Assembly (NCBI RefSeq): GCF_029439465.1
Contig: NZ_JAROAV010000028.1
Location: 1-64,000, forward strand
Reading direction: 5' to 3'
DNA from: Luteipulveratus flavus
Lineage (GTDB): Bacteria > Actinomycetota > Actinomycetes > Actinomycetales > Dermatophilaceae
Length of the DNA stretch: 64,000 nt
Shown: piece after piece, positions 34,952-44,095 of the stretch
How the letters are laid out: each line of letters opens with the position of its first letter
Position numbering within the stretch: the stretch's first letter is position 1
Program-made: the position numbers and the translations under genes
Notes under the pieces: model-generated
What the model saw: only the letters and a program-made list of their open reading frames with translations
Told to the model about the DNA's origin: nothing
The model's database searches: none

Positions 34952-35815
34952 TCAGCCCTTGACGGCGCCGGAGGTGAGGCCGGCGACGATCCGCCGCTGG
35001 AACAGCAGGACCAGGATGACGACGGGGATGGTGACGATGACCGCGGCGGCGGCGATCGCCCCGGTCGGTTGGGTGAACTGGCTCGCGCCGGTGAAGAACG
35101 CCAGCGCCGCCGGCACGGTGCGCGAGTTGTTCGAGGAGGTGAGGTTGGAGGAGAACACGAAGTCGTTCCACGCGGTGAAGAAGGCGATGATCGCCGTGGT
35201 GAAGACGCCGGGCGCCGCCAGCGGGGCGATCACCTTGCGGAACGCCTGCCAGCTGGTCGCACCGTCCACCTGGGCCGCCTGCTCCATCTCCCACGGGATC
35301 TGCTGGAAGAACGCCGACAGGGTCCAGATCGACAGCGGCAGCGTGAGCGCGAGGTAGGGGATGATCAGGCCGGGGATCGTGTCGAACAGCCCCACCTGCC
35401 GCCACAGGTTGAACAGCGGCGTCACCATCGCGATGACCGGGAAGAAGGACACCGCCAGCGCCGTGGTCAGGATGAGCTTCTTGCCGGGAAAGTCCAGCCG
35501 CGAGATGGCGTACGCGCAGAACATCGCGAGGATGACGCTGATCAGCGTGGCGACCAGGCAGACGATGATCGAGTTGCGCAGCGCCGGGTTGAACAGGTCG
35601 CTCGCCCCACCGGTGAAGATGACCCGGTAGTTCTCCAGGGTCGGGTCTTTCGGCCAGAAGTTACCGAACGAGTTCTTCGTGGGGTCGGCCAGCGCGTCGG
35701 TGCCCTTGAGGGACGTCGCGAGGATCCACAGCAGCGGGATGGCCGTCCAGATCATGACCGGGATCGAGGCGACGGCCATCCAGTTCCGGGTCTTGGTGCT
35801 GAGGTTGGTCTGCAT
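34952..35815 (-). CDS. sugB: Sugar ABC transporter permease, MalG/SugB type
   Basis: An inner-membrane permease (287 residues) with about six helices and the EAA loop EQAAQVDGATSWQAFRKVIAPLAAPG that contacts the ATPase. It follows sugA after three bases and precedes sugC by 27, so the genes form one transcript. The C-terminal segment QRRIVAGLTSGAVKG is the standard MalG-type ending. Substrate choice is set by the binding protein LpqY. Confidence 0.91.
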   Translation of the reverse strand: MQTNLSTKTRNWMAVASIPVMIWTAIPLLWILATSLKGTDALADPTKNSFGNFWPKDPTLENYRVIFTGGASDLFNPALRNSIIVCLVATLISVILAMFCAYAISRLDFPGKKLILTTALAVSFFPVIAMVTPLFNLWRQVGLFDTIPGLIIPYLALTLPLSIWTLSAFFQQIPWEMEQAAQVDGATSWQAFRKVIAPLAAPGVFTTAIIAFFTAWNDFVFSSNLTSSNNSRTVPAALAFFTGASQFTQPTGAIAAAAVIVTIPVVILVLLFQRRIVAGLTSGAVKG

Positions 35816-35818
35816 GGC

Positions 35819-36784
35819 CTACTTGCCTCCGGTGGTGAGGTCGACCTTGAACCCGCGGACGAAGATGAACGCCACGATCAGCACGATGATGAACAGGATG
35901 ACCGCGAGCGCGGACCCGATGCCGATCTCCACCCGGTTGATCGTCTCGTTGGCCACCAGCATCGACAGCGTGGTCGTCTTGTTGGCGCCACCGGTCATGA
36001 TCACCGGGTTGTCGTAGATGCGGATCGCATCGAGGGTGCGGAACAGCACGGCCACCATGAGGGCGGCCTTCATGTTCGGCAGGATCACCCTGCGGAAGCG
36101 CTGCCACCAGGTGGCGCCGTCCACCTTGGCCGCCTCCTCCAGCGAGCTGTCGACCTGGGCGAGCCCGGCGAGCAGCAGCAGCGACATGAACGGCGTGGTC
36201 TTCCAGATCTCCGACAGGCAGATGATCGTCAGCGACGACCACCGGCCACCGAACCAGTCGTAGTCCAGCGGGAACTGGCTGAAGCTGAGCGTGTGCAGCC
36301 AGTGGTTGATGAACCCGGTGTCGACCGAGGCCGCGAACGTCCAGGAGAACGCCGAGACGACGGTGATGATCGCGTACGGGATGAGCACGATCGTGCGCAG
36401 CGTGCGGCGCGGCAGCACGATCCGGTTCATCAGCATCGCGATCGCCATGCCGAGGACCAGCTCGATCACCAGCGTGATGACGACGATGATCGTCGTCGTC
36501 ACGAACGCCTCCCAGAACAGCGGGTCGGTCAGGGAGGTGATGTAGTTCTGCAGCCCGATGAACCGCCGGCTCTGCGGGTCGGTCAGTCGGTAGCTGAAGA
36601 GCGACAGGTAGATGGCATACGCGATCGGGTACAGCGTCACCAGCAGCATGACGATGAACGCGGGACCGGCGAGCTTCCAGCCGAGGGAGCGTTCGGCGCG
36701 GGCCCGGTCCGAGAGGCGCGACCTGGGCGCCTTCTCACCGGTGGGCTGAGCGCCGGTGGTCTCCGAGGTGGCGACGGTGCTCAT
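35819..36784 (-). CDS. sugA: Sugar ABC transporter permease, MalF/SugA type
   Basis: An inner-membrane permease (321 residues) with a cytosolic charged N-terminus, about six transmembrane helices and the EAA loop EEAAKVDGATWWQRFRRVILPNMKAA. The start overlaps the end of lpqY by four bases (ATGA), and sugB follows after three bases. It has the standard length for SugA/MalF-short permeases without the large periplasmic loop of enteric MalF. Confidence 0.91.
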   Translation of the reverse strand: MSTVATSETTGAQPTGEKAPRSRLSDRARAERSLGWKLAGPAFIVMLLVTLYPIAYAIYLSLFSYRLTDPQSRRFIGLQNYITSLTDPLFWEAFVTTTIIVVITLVIELVLGMAIAMLMNRIVLPRRTLRTIVLIPYAIITVVSAFSWTFAASVDTGFINHWLHTLSFSQFPLDYDWFGGRWSSLTIICLSEIWKTTPFMSLLLLAGLAQVDSSLEEAAKVDGATWWQRFRRVILPNMKAALMVAVLFRTLDAIRIYDNPVIMTGGANKTTTLSMLVANETINRVEIGIGSALAVILFIIVLIVAFIFVRGFKVDLTTGGK

Positions 36785-38091
36785 AGCAGGGCATCACCTT
36801 TCAGGACGTCGAGGATGAACTTCTGCGCCGACTGCGGCGTCTGGGTCGTCACCGAGCTCGGCGGGCTGAACTTCTGCTGCAGCCCGGTGGAGATGTCGCC
36901 GTAGTACTGCGACTGCGGCCGTGGCGTCGCCAGGTCCAGGGACTTCTGGATGGTCGCGGCGATGCCGTTGGGGAAGGCCTTGAGCACCGCCGGGTCCTGG
37001 TAGGCCGCCTTCCGGCTCGCCGGGTTGCCCGAGGCGGCCATGTACTCGGCCTGGTGCTTGGCGTCGGTGACGCACGCTGCGGCCTGGTAGGCGACGGCGG
37101 GGTTCTTGCTCTTGTTGCCGATGCCGATCTGGATACCGCCGTACGGCGGGGCGGACGGCTTGTCCGCCACCGTCCGGGGGTACAGCGTCGCCGAGACGTC
37201 CTTCTTGTCACCGGTCAGGGCGCTGTAGGTGTAGGGCCAGTTGACGAGGTAGTTGGCCTGCTTGCTCTGGAACAGGTTGAGGCTCTCGGTCTCCTCGTTG
37301 CTGCCCATCGACGGCCCGCCGAGCCCGGCGGCCGCGATGGTGCTGATGATGCGGGCCGCGTCCTTGCCCGCCGCGCTGTCCAGACCGAGCTTGGTGTCCT
37401 CGCCGGACGCGCCCGGGTTCTCGACGATCTTGCCGCCGGCACCGGCGACGAGGGCGTTGATCCAGACGACGTAGCCCTCGTACAGCGAGGCCTGCACACC
37501 GATGTCGGAGCCGGTCTTCTTCGCGGCGCCGATCAGCTGGTCCCAGGTGACGGCCGGGCCCATGGTCAGGCCGGCCTTCTGGGCCGCCGACTTGCGGTAC
37601 CAGAGCAGCTGGGTGTTGGACCAGAACGGGACAGCGACCAGCTTGCCCTTCCAGGTCGAGGCCTCGATCGAGGACTTCACGCGGTCCTCGCGGAACTGCT
37701 GGTCCAGGTCCGCCGGGACGGGCGCGAGGTACCCGGCCTGGGCGAACTCGGCGACGTAGACCGGGTCGATGCTCATCAGGTCCATCGAGGTGTCCCCCGC
37801 GGCGAGCCGACGCAGCAGCTGGGTGCGCTGGTCGGACGCGCTGTTGGGCAGCAGCTGGATCTTGATGCGGTACTTCCCACCGGAGGCATCGCTGCACTCC
37901 TTGGCCAGCTGGGCCTGCCCGCCCTTGGTCGGGTCGGCGTTGCCCACGTCCGGGTTGATGTACCAGGTCAGAGTGCGAGAGCCCCCGGTGGAGCTGTCAC
38001 TGCCGCAGGCGGCCAGACCAAGACTGGCCGCCATCGTGGCAGCCAGTACGAGTGCCGTGCCCCGACGACGACGCTTCCTTGCGTACTGCAT
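36781..38091 (-). CDS. lpqY: Sugar-binding lipoprotein, LpqY-like (trehalose importer)
   Basis: A class I substrate-binding lipoprotein (436 residues) with signal peptide and lipobox LAAC. Several stretches parallel mycobacterial LpqY: LLPNSASDQRTQLLRRLAAGD, DLMSIDPVYVAEFAQAGYL, NTQLLWYRKS, VNWPYTYSAL and the IQIGIGNKSKNPAVAYQAA region. LpqY binds trehalose released during mycolate metabolism; this organism probably lacks mycolates, so trehalose or another alpha-glucoside could be the substrate. GAGG lies before the ATG. A 34-base inverted repeat (38213-38246) upstream is a likely operator. Confidence 0.87.
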   Translation of the reverse strand: MQYARKRRRRGTALVLAATMAASLGLAACGSDSSTGGSRTLTWYINPDVGNADPTKGGQAQLAKECSDASGGKYRIKIQLLPNSASDQRTQLLRRLAAGDTSMDLMSIDPVYVAEFAQAGYLAPVPADLDQQFREDRVKSSIEASTWKGKLVAVPFWSNTQLLWYRKSAAQKAGLTMGPAVTWDQLIGAAKKTGSDIGVQASLYEGYVVWINALVAGAGGKIVENPGASGEDTKLGLDSAAGKDAARIISTIAAAGLGGPSMGSNEETESLNLFQSKQANYLVNWPYTYSALTGDKKDVSATLYPRTVADKPSAPPYGGIQIGIGNKSKNPAVAYQAAACVTDAKHQAEYMAASGNPASRKAAYQDPAVLKAFPNGIAATIQKSLDLATPRPQSQYYGDISTGLQQKFSPPSSVTTQTPQSAQKFILDVLKGDALL

Positions 38092-38212
38092 CGGCTACCT
38101 CGTTCCTTCCGAAGGTGAACTCAGGTCTACACCGGGCGCTGTGACCCACGCCACTGCCCGACGCCACTTTCTCCACACGCGTCACGCCGGGCCGTTCTCA
38201 AACCCTATACGC

Positions 38213-38246
38213 AACCCTCCACAAAACGATCGATTTGTAGAGGGTT
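38213..38246. promoter_or_regulatory. Inverted-repeat operator candidate upstream of sugar ABC operon
   Basis: The arms AACCCTCCACAAA (38213-38225) and TTTGTAGAGGGTT (38234-38246) pair at 12 of 13 positions around ACGATCGA. The spacer is the divergent region between lpqY and a small gene. A further AACCCT copy at 38201 and a TAGTAT -10-like hexamer at 38246-38251 lie beside it. The cognate regulator is not in the window. Confidence 0.6.
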
Positions 38247-38309
38247 AGTATTCGTCGCGACGGGTACTACGACAGACAACACGTGACACCGCTCGAGAGC
38301 AGGACCGCC

Positions 38310-38543
38310 ATGACCATCACCGCACTGCCCACGCTCCGGACCCCAGAGGAACGGGAGACGACACCGACGGCCCGGGACCTGATCCGGCAGCTGATGGCAG
38401 TGGAGGACCAGATGCTCCGGGGGACCCCGCTCAGCTCACCGACGCGCGAGCGCCGCCGCCAGCACCTGCTCCACGAGGAAGCGGACCGGATCAGCCGTCG
38501 GCTGCGCGCGCTCGCCCCCGCGGAGGTCGACCTCACCGCCTGA
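38310..38543 (+). CDS. Small hypothetical protein, 77 residues
   Basis: A short charged helical protein beginning MTITALPTLRTPEERE, with RDLIRQLMAVEDQMLRG and RERRRQHLLHEEADRISRRLRAL, probably two amphipathic helices. I do not recognise a family. ATG 38310 has AGGA five bases upstream; GTG 38283 would add nine residues without a ribosome site. It is divergent from the sugar ABC operon and 30 bases before fumarase, which appears to have its own promoter. Confidence 0.6.
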   Translation: MTITALPTLRTPEERETTPTARDLIRQLMAVEDQMLRGTPLSSPTRERRRQHLLHEEADRISRRLRALAPAEVDLTA

Positions 38544-38573
38544 CCAGCAAGGGCGCGCAGATACCCTCGGCGC

Positions 38574-40277
38574 ATGGCGGAATTCGCGTACGAGGACATG
38601 CTGCCCACCGGGCCGGACGACACGTCGTACCGGCTGCTCACGACCGACGGTGTACGGACGGTCGAGGGCCCCGGCGGGCGGACGTTCCTCGAGGTCGACC
38701 CGGAGGCCATCCGGATGCTGACCGAGACCGCGATGCACGACATCGCGCACTACCTGCGCCCGGCGCACCTGACCCAGCTGCACTCGATCCTGGAGGACCC
38801 GGAGGCCTCGAACAACGACAAGTTCGTGGCGCTGGATCTGCTGAAGAACGCCAACATCGCCGCCGCCGGCGTCCTGCCGATGTGCCAGGACACCGGCACC
38901 GCGATCGTGATGGGCAAGAAGGGCGCACACGTCCTGGTCGGCGACGGGTCCACCCCGGACGAGGCGTCCATCGCGCGGGGCGTGTACGACGCGTACACCC
39001 GCCTGAACCTGCGGTACTCCCAGATGGCGCCCGTCACCATGTGGGAGGAGAAGAACACCGGCTCCAATCTGCCCGCCCAGATCGACCTGTACGCCAACAC
39101 CGCGCCGGGTGCCGAGACGTCGTACAAGTTCCTGTTCATGGCCAAGGGCGGTGGCTCCGCGAACAAGTCGTTCCTGTACCAGGAGACCAAGGCGATCCTG
39201 AACCCCGAGCGGATGATGGCCTTCCTGGACGAGAAGCTCCGCGCGCTCGGCACCGCCGCCTGCCCGCCGTACCACCTGGCCGTCGTCATCGGCGGCACCA
39301 GCGCCGAAGCCGCGCTGAAGACGGCCAAGTACGCCAGCGCGAAGTACCTCGACGAGCTGCCCAAGGAGGGCAACCCGGACACGGGTCATGGTTTTCGTGA
39401 CCGCGAGCTGGAGGAGCAGATCCTCGAGCTGACCCGGCAGTTCGGCATCGGCGCCCAGTTCGGCGGGAAGTACTTCTGCCACGACGTCCGCGTCGTCCGC
39501 CTCCCCCGGCACGGCGCGTCGCTGCCGGTCGCCATCGCCGTCAGCTGCTCGGCCGACCGTCAGTGCCTGGCCAAGATCACGCCCGAGGGCGTGTTAATCG
39601 AGGAGCTCGAGCGCGACCCGGCCCGGTTCCTGCCGGACACCACGCACGCCCAGCTCGGTGGCGAGGAGGCCTCCGGCGGGGACGACGAGGTCGTGGCCAT
39701 CGACCTCAACCGGCCGATGCCCGAGATCCTGGCCGAGCTGAGCAAGCACCCGGTCAAGACGCGGCTGTCGTTGACCGGCCCGCTGGTGGTCGCACGTGAC
39801 ATCGCGCACGCCAAGATCAAGGAGCGACTGGACGCCGGCGAGGAGATGCCGCAGTACCTGCGCGACCACGCCGTCTACTACGCCGGCCCGGCCAAGACGC
39901 CGCAGGGGTACGCCTCCGGCTCGTTCGGCCCGACCACCGCCGGCCGGATGGACTCCTACGTCGAGCAGTTCCAGGCCGCCGGTGGCTCGAAGGTCATGCT
40001 CGCCAAGGGCAACCGCAGCAAGCAGGTGACCGACGCCTGCGCGAGCCACGGCGGCTTCTACCTGGGCTCGATCGGCGGGCCGGCGGCCCGGCTCGCCCAG
40101 GACTGCATCAAGAGCGTCGAGGTACTGGAGTACGAGGAGCTGGGCATGGAAGCCGTCTGGAAGATCGAGGTCGAGGACTTCCCCGCGTTCATCGTGGTCG
40201 ACGACAAGGGCGAGGACTTCTTCACCGCGACCGCCAAGCCGACCGCGTTCACCATCACGAAGCGGCCGGGCCTGTGA
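38574..40277 (+). CDS. fumA: Fumarate hydratase class I
   Basis: Iron-sulfur fumarase of the TCA cycle (567 residues, usual for the single-chain class I enzyme). The cluster-binding cysteines are visible in [17 protein letters not shown] and [20 protein letters not shown] and the C-terminal beta-part with [21 protein letters not shown] are conserved. TACCCT (38562-38567) six bases from the ATG indicates a leaderless start. A beta-carbonic anhydrase gene overlaps its stop by four bases, so both are co-expressed. Confidence 0.95.
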   Translation: MAEFAYEDMLPTGPDDTSYRLLTTDGVRTVEGPGGRTFLEVDPEAIRMLTETAMHDIAHYLRPAHLTQLHSILEDPEASNNDKFVALDLLKNANIAAAGVLPMCQDTGTAIVMGKKGAHVLVGDGSTPDEASIARGVYDAYTRLNLRYSQMAPVTMWEEKNTGSNLPAQIDLYANTAPGAETSYKFLFMAKGGGSANKSFLYQETKAILNPERMMAFLDEKLRALGTAACPPYHLAVVIGGTSAEAALKTAKYASAKYLDELPKEGNPDTGHGFRDRELEEQILELTRQFGIGAQFGGKYFCHDVRVVRLPRHGASLPVAIAVSCSADRQCLAKITPEGVLIEELERDPARFLPDTTHAQLGGEEASGGDDEVVAIDLNRPMPEILAELSKHPVKTRLSLTGPLVVARDIAHAKIKERLDAGEEMPQYLRDHAVYYAGPAKTPQGYASGSFGPTTAGRMDSYVEQFQAAGGSKVMLAKGNRSKQVTDACASHGGFYLGSIGGPAARLAQDCIKSVEVLEYEELGMEAVWKIEVEDFPAFIVVDDKGEDFFTATAKPTAFTITKRPGL

Positions 40278-40783
40278 GCGGCGGCAACGGCGTGGGCTTC
40301 GATGACCTGCTCGCGGCGAACGAGGAGTTCGCGGGCTCGTTCGCGCTGCAGGGCTTCGACGGCGTCGCCCGAGCGGGCGTCGCGGTCGTCACGTGCATGG
40401 ACTCGCGTATCGACCCGCTCGGCATGATCGGGCTGAAGCCGGGCGATGCGAAGATCTTCCGCAACCCCGGTGGTCGCGTCGACGGCTCCGCGCTCGAGGC
40501 CCTGGTCCTCGGCGTCCACCTGCTCAACGTGCAGCGCGTCCTGGTCGTCCCGCACACCCGGTGCGCCATGGCGTCCCGCTCGCAGCAGGAGCTGCGGACG
40601 ATCATCGGCGAGTCGGCGGGCCAGGACGCGTCGTGGCAGAGCTTCCACGTCGTCGGCGACCAGCTGGACGCGCTGGCCCAGGACGTCGCGAAGGTCCGCA
40701 GCCACCCGCTCATCCCGGACACCGTGCAGGTCGGCGGGTTCATGTACGACGTCGACACCGGTCTGCTCACCCAGCACGGCTGA
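40274..40783 (+). CDS. Beta-carbonic anhydrase
   Basis: Zinc enzyme interconverting CO2 and bicarbonate (169 residues). The zinc ligands and activator are in CMDSR (Cys 41, Asp 43, Arg 45) and HTRC (His 94, Cys 97), with FRNPGGRV between. It belongs to the short Rv1284-like clade. The GTG start overlaps the fumarase stop, an unusual pairing that ties bicarbonate supply to the TCA enzyme. It is a cytoplasmic protein. Confidence 0.92.
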   Translation: MSGGNGVGFDDLLAANEEFAGSFALQGFDGVARAGVAVVTCMDSRIDPLGMIGLKPGDAKIFRNPGGRVDGSALEALVLGVHLLNVQRVLVVPHTRCAMASRSQQELRTIIGESAGQDASWQSFHVVGDQLDALAQDVAKVRSHPLIPDTVQVGGFMYDVDTGLLTQHG

Positions 40784-40828
40784 CCCGGCCGTCCGCGCCC
40801 GCGCAGCGGCCCAGTCGAACGGGGTCGA

Positions 40829-40873
40829 AGTGGCCCTTCTGAGTGGACCGCTGCGCGCCTAGCGTCACTTCGG
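40829..40873 (+). promoter_or_regulatory. Permease promoter with MocR-type direct repeats
   Basis: AGTGGCCC (40829-40836) and AGTGGACC (40842-40849) are direct repeats spaced 13 bases start to start. They flank the -35 position (TTCTGA 40837-40842). TAGCGT (40860-40865) is the -10 and the GTG at 40873 lies seven bases later, implying a leaderless mRNA. The convergent MocR-type regulator is the probable binder. Confidence 0.55.
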
Positions 40874-42213
40874 TGACCACGACCGAGCAGCCCGTCCCTC
40901 CCGTCGTCCCGCCGCCCGTCCGCGGCGGGCTGACCCTGCTGCAGGGCAGCGCGCTGACGACGGGCGCGGTCCTCGGCACCGGCGTGCTGTCGCTGCCCGC
41001 GATCGCCGCCGACCTGGCCGGGCCCGCATCACTCCTCGCGTGGCTGGCGCTCGTGCTGCTGTCCGTACCGCTGGCGACGACCTTCGCGGCGCTCGGCTCG
41101 CGCTACCCCGACACCGGCGGTGTGTCGACGTACGCGCGGCTGGCGTTCGGGCGGCGCGCGGCAGCGGTCGTGGGCTGGTGCTTCTACCTGGCCGTCCCGA
41201 TGGGTGCCGCCCCGGCTGCGTCCTTCGCCGGCGGGTACCTCGCCGACCTCACCGACGGGGGTCGCGTCACCGAGGTGCTGACCATCGTCGCCCTGACCGT
41301 CCTGGTCGGCGGCATGAACGCGTTCGGCATCCGGCTCTCCGGCAGGGTCCAGCTGGCCCTGGCGGCCGTCCTGGTCCTGCTGCTCGCCGGCGCGCTCGTC
41401 GTGGCGCTCCCCCACGCCGACACGACCCACCTGACGCCGTTCGCGCCGCACGGCTGGGCGGCGGTCGGCTCGGCCGCGGCCGTGCTGGTGTGGGCCTTCG
41501 CCGGCTGGGAGGCGACGTCGTCCCTCTCCTGCGACTTCCGCGAGCCGCGGCGCGACATCCCGCGCGCCACCGGCATCGCCATCGCCGTGGTGGGCGTGCT
41601 GTACGTCGGGGTGGCCGGGGTCAGCGTGCTGGTGCTCGGCCCCGCAGCGGCGACCTCGGACGCGCCCCTGTCCGACCTGCTCGCGACCGGCCTCGGCGAG
41701 CCCGCCCGCGTCGTCACGACCGTCACGGCGCTGCTGCTCACCGCGGGCGCCATGAACGCCTACTTCGCGGGCGGCTCGCGCCTCGGCGCCGCGCTCGGCC
41801 GCGACGGGGCGATGCCGGCCTGGCTGGCGCGGGGCAGCCAGGCCGGCGAGATCCCGCTGCGCTCGCTCGGCCTGCTGGTCACTCTGTGCCTGCTCTCGAC
41901 CGCCGTCACCGTGGTGGCCGGCCTGGAGCTCACCGCGTCCCTGCTGCTGGTGACGGGGTCGTTCACCCTGGTCTACCTGATCGGCTCGGCCGCGGCGATC
42001 CGCCTGCTCCCGCGCGGCACCTGGGGCCACCGGGCGGCGGTCGTGTCGTTCGTGAGTGCGCTCGCCCTCCTCTGGATGACCGGTCGGCACGTGCTGTGGA
42101 CGGCCGGGATCGCGGTCGCCGCGCTGGTCTACGACGCGGTGACGCACCGGCGTACCACGCGGCGGGCGGCGGGCAGTCCTTCCGCGATGGCCCGCTCCGA
42201 GGCGAGGCCGTAG
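40873..42213 (+). CDS. APC superfamily amino acid permease (YjeH-like)
   Basis: An integral membrane protein (446 residues from this GTG) with about 12 helices. The first helix carries the GAVLGTGVLSLPAIAAD motif of APC exporters/importers such as YjeH, and WAFAGWEATSSLSCDFREPRRDIP lies in the middle. Substrates of related proteins are neutral amino acids. The GTG at 40873 is selected from the TAGCGT -10 seven bases upstream. It overlaps the convergent MocR gene by 85 bases and has direct repeats at its promoter that fit a MocR site. Confidence 0.88.
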   Translation: MTTTEQPVPPVVPPPVRGGLTLLQGSALTTGAVLGTGVLSLPAIAADLAGPASLLAWLALVLLSVPLATTFAALGSRYPDTGGVSTYARLAFGRRAAAVVGWCFYLAVPMGAAPAASFAGGYLADLTDGGRVTEVLTIVALTVLVGGMNAFGIRLSGRVQLALAAVLVLLLAGALVVALPHADTTHLTPFAPHGWAAVGSAAAVLVWAFAGWEATSSLSCDFREPRRDIPRATGIAIAVVGVLYVGVAGVSVLVLGPAAATSDAPLSDLLATGLGEPARVVTTVTALLLTAGAMNAYFAGGSRLGAALGRDGAMPAWLARGSQAGEIPLRSLGLLVTLCLLSTAVTVVAGLELTASLLLVTGSFTLVYLIGSAAAIRLLPRGTWGHRAAVVSFVSALALLWMTGRHVLWTAGIAVAALVYDAVTHRRTTRRAAGSPSAMARSEARP

Positions 42214-43562
42214 CCGAGGACGAGTCCGGGGTGGGCCGCGCCGCCGTACATCGGCGACAGCGGCTCCAGCCCGACGCCGGCCCCGGCGAGCTCCGCTGCG
42301 AGCCGACGGTCGTCGACGCTGAGCCCGGCACGCAGCCGCACGCACAGGTGCAGCCCCGCCGCCGAGGGCACCGTGTCGAACCACTCCCCCAGGTGATCCC
42401 GGACCCCCGCCGTCATCGCGTCCCGGCGCGCGGCGTACACGCGGTTCGCGCGACGGACGTGCGCGCCGAGGAGACCGTCGTCGATGAAGTGCGCCAGGGC
42501 CGCCTGGACCGGCAGCACGCCGTGCCAGTCCGACACCTGACGGGCGGCCGCGAGCGCCGGGCGCAGCCCCGCCGGCGCGAGCAGGTAGCCCAGGCGCAAC
42601 GACGGCAGCAGCGACTTCGAGAACGTGCCGGCGTACAGCACCCGACCCGTGGCGTCGAGGCTGTACAGGGGCTCCAACGGCCTTGAGCCGTAACGGAACT
42701 CGCTGTCGTAGTCGTCCTCGAAGACGGCAGCGTCGTGCTGGTCCGCCCAGGCGAGCAGGGCGCGCCTGCGGGCCAGCGTCATCGGCACACCGGTCGGGTA
42801 CTGGTGGGACGGCGTCGTGAGGACCAGCCGGACCCCGGGCGGGATCCGGTCGACGCGCAGCCCGTGCCGGTCGACGGGGACCGGCACGACGCGAGCGCCG
42901 TGGGCGACGACCGCCCTGCGGGCCATGTCGTAGCCCGGGTCCTCGACCGCGACCTGGTCCCCGGCCTCGACCAGGACCCGGCAGACGAGGTCGAGCGCCT
43001 GCTGGGAGCCGTTGCACACGATGACGTCGTCCGGCTCGGCGAGCACTCCCCGCGAGCGACCGAGGTGCCGGGCCACCGCGGCCCGCAGGCCCGCATGGCC
43101 GAACGGACCCGCGTACGCCTCGGGCAGGGCGCTGCGCCGCAGCTGGGCACCGACGAGGCGCCGCCAGACGTCGAGCGGGAACAGCCGCGCGTCCGGGATG
43201 CCGGGTCGGAAGTCGTAGGCGTACCTCGTGCGCTCGTCCCGCTCCAGGGGCTCCAGCGACCACGAGGCACGCGGGCGCAGAGCGCCACCGTCCGCCCGGC
43301 CGACGGGCGGATCCGCCGGCGCTGCGGCCGCGGAGACGAACGTGCCCGCACCCGTACGCGCCTCGACGTAGCCCTCGGCCATCAGCCGGTCGTACGCCGC
43401 GGACACGGTCGTCCGCGAGACACCGAGCTCGGCCGCCAGCTGCCGGGTCGGCGGCAGCCGGTCGCCCGCGTGCAGCCGGCCGTCGGTCATCGCCGCCACG
43501 AGGGCCGCGTAGATGGCGCTCGTCCGACCGCCCCGCTCGCCCAGCCGCACGGTGAGGTCCAC
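42129..43562 (-). CDS. MocR family regulator (GntR-HTH plus aminotransferase fold)
   Basis: A PLP-dependent transcription factor (477 residues). The N-terminal GntR winged helix has LPPTRQLAAELGVSRTTVSAAYDRLMAEGYVE (in part), and the fold-type I aminotransferase domain carries NGSQQALDLVCRVL, EDDYDSEFRYGSRPLEPL and the PLP lysine in GTFSKSLLPSLRLGYL. MocR proteins commonly regulate vitamin B6 or amino acid transport genes. Its 3' end overlaps the convergent permease, and direct repeats upstream of that permease resemble MocR sites, so local control is likely. Confidence 0.9.
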   Translation of the reverse strand: MDLTVRLGERGGRTSAIYAALVAAMTDGRLHAGDRLPPTRQLAAELGVSRTTVSAAYDRLMAEGYVEARTGAGTFVSAAAAPADPPVGRADGGALRPRASWSLEPLERDERTRYAYDFRPGIPDARLFPLDVWRRLVGAQLRRSALPEAYAGPFGHAGLRAAVARHLGRSRGVLAEPDDVIVCNGSQQALDLVCRVLVEAGDQVAVEDPGYDMARRAVVAHGARVVPVPVDRHGLRVDRIPPGVRLVLTTPSHQYPTGVPMTLARRRALLAWADQHDAAVFEDDYDSEFRYGSRPLEPLYSLDATGRVLYAGTFSKSLLPSLRLGYLLAPAGLRPALAAARQVSDWHGVLPVQAALAHFIDDGLLGAHVRRANRVYAARRDAMTAGVRDHLGEWFDTVPSAAGLHLCVRLRAGLSVDDRRLAAELAGAGVGLEPLSPMYGGAAHPGLVLGYGLASERAIAEGLPAARRVVRRCVTAS

Positions 43563-43633
43563 CGAGAAAGTGTGTCATCGAGGCACGACAACGGCCGGTG
43601 CGCGGGCACCGGCCGTGGTCGTACGGAGGCGGG

Positions 43634-44059
43634 TCAGGCGGTGCCGACCGTCACCGTGATGTTGTCGCGGGTCGCCTTGGAGTACGGGCAGACCTCCTCG
43701 TGCGCCCGCCGGACGAGCTCCTCGGCCTTGGCCGGGTCGACGCCGGGCAGGGTCGCCTTGATGTCGACGGCCAGGCCGACACCGCTGGCGGTCTTGCCGA
43801 ACGTGACGTTCGCGGTGACGGTGGACTCGGTGGTGTCGATGCCCTCCTCCGCGGCCAGGTGGTTGATCGCGCCGCCGAAGCACGCGGCGTAGCCGGCGGC
43901 GAACAGCGTCTCGGGGTTGGCCTTCGGGTTGCTCTTGCTGCCGGGCTTGCCCAGCTGGAACTCGACGACCCCGTCCTCGCTCTTGACGACGCCCTCGCGG
44001 CCACCCTTGGCGGTGGCGGCAGTGGTGTACAGGGTCTCGGTGACTTCCTCGAACGGCAT
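43634..44059 (-). CDS. ohr: Organic hydroperoxide resistance protein
   Basis: A thiol peroxidase of the Ohr class (141 residues) that detoxifies organic hydroperoxides using a lipoyl-linked reductant. The two active cysteines are Cys 60 (AACFGG) and Cys 124 (EVCPYSKAT), and ETLFAAGYAACF is typical. GAAGGGA lies before the ATG. No ohrR is adjacent; the TetR gene upstream belongs to the aminotransferase. It ends the same-strand run TetR-aminotransferase-ohr. Confidence 0.94.
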   Translation of the reverse strand: MPFEEVTETLYTTAATAKGGREGVVKSEDGVVEFQLGKPGSKSNPKANPETLFAAGYAACFGGAINHLAAEEGIDTTESTVTANVTFGKTASGVGLAVDIKATLPGVDPAKAEELVRRAHEEVCPYSKATRDNITVTVGTA

Positions 44060-44095
44060 GCTGGTTCCCTTCGGTCAGGTGAACGATCAACGGTC

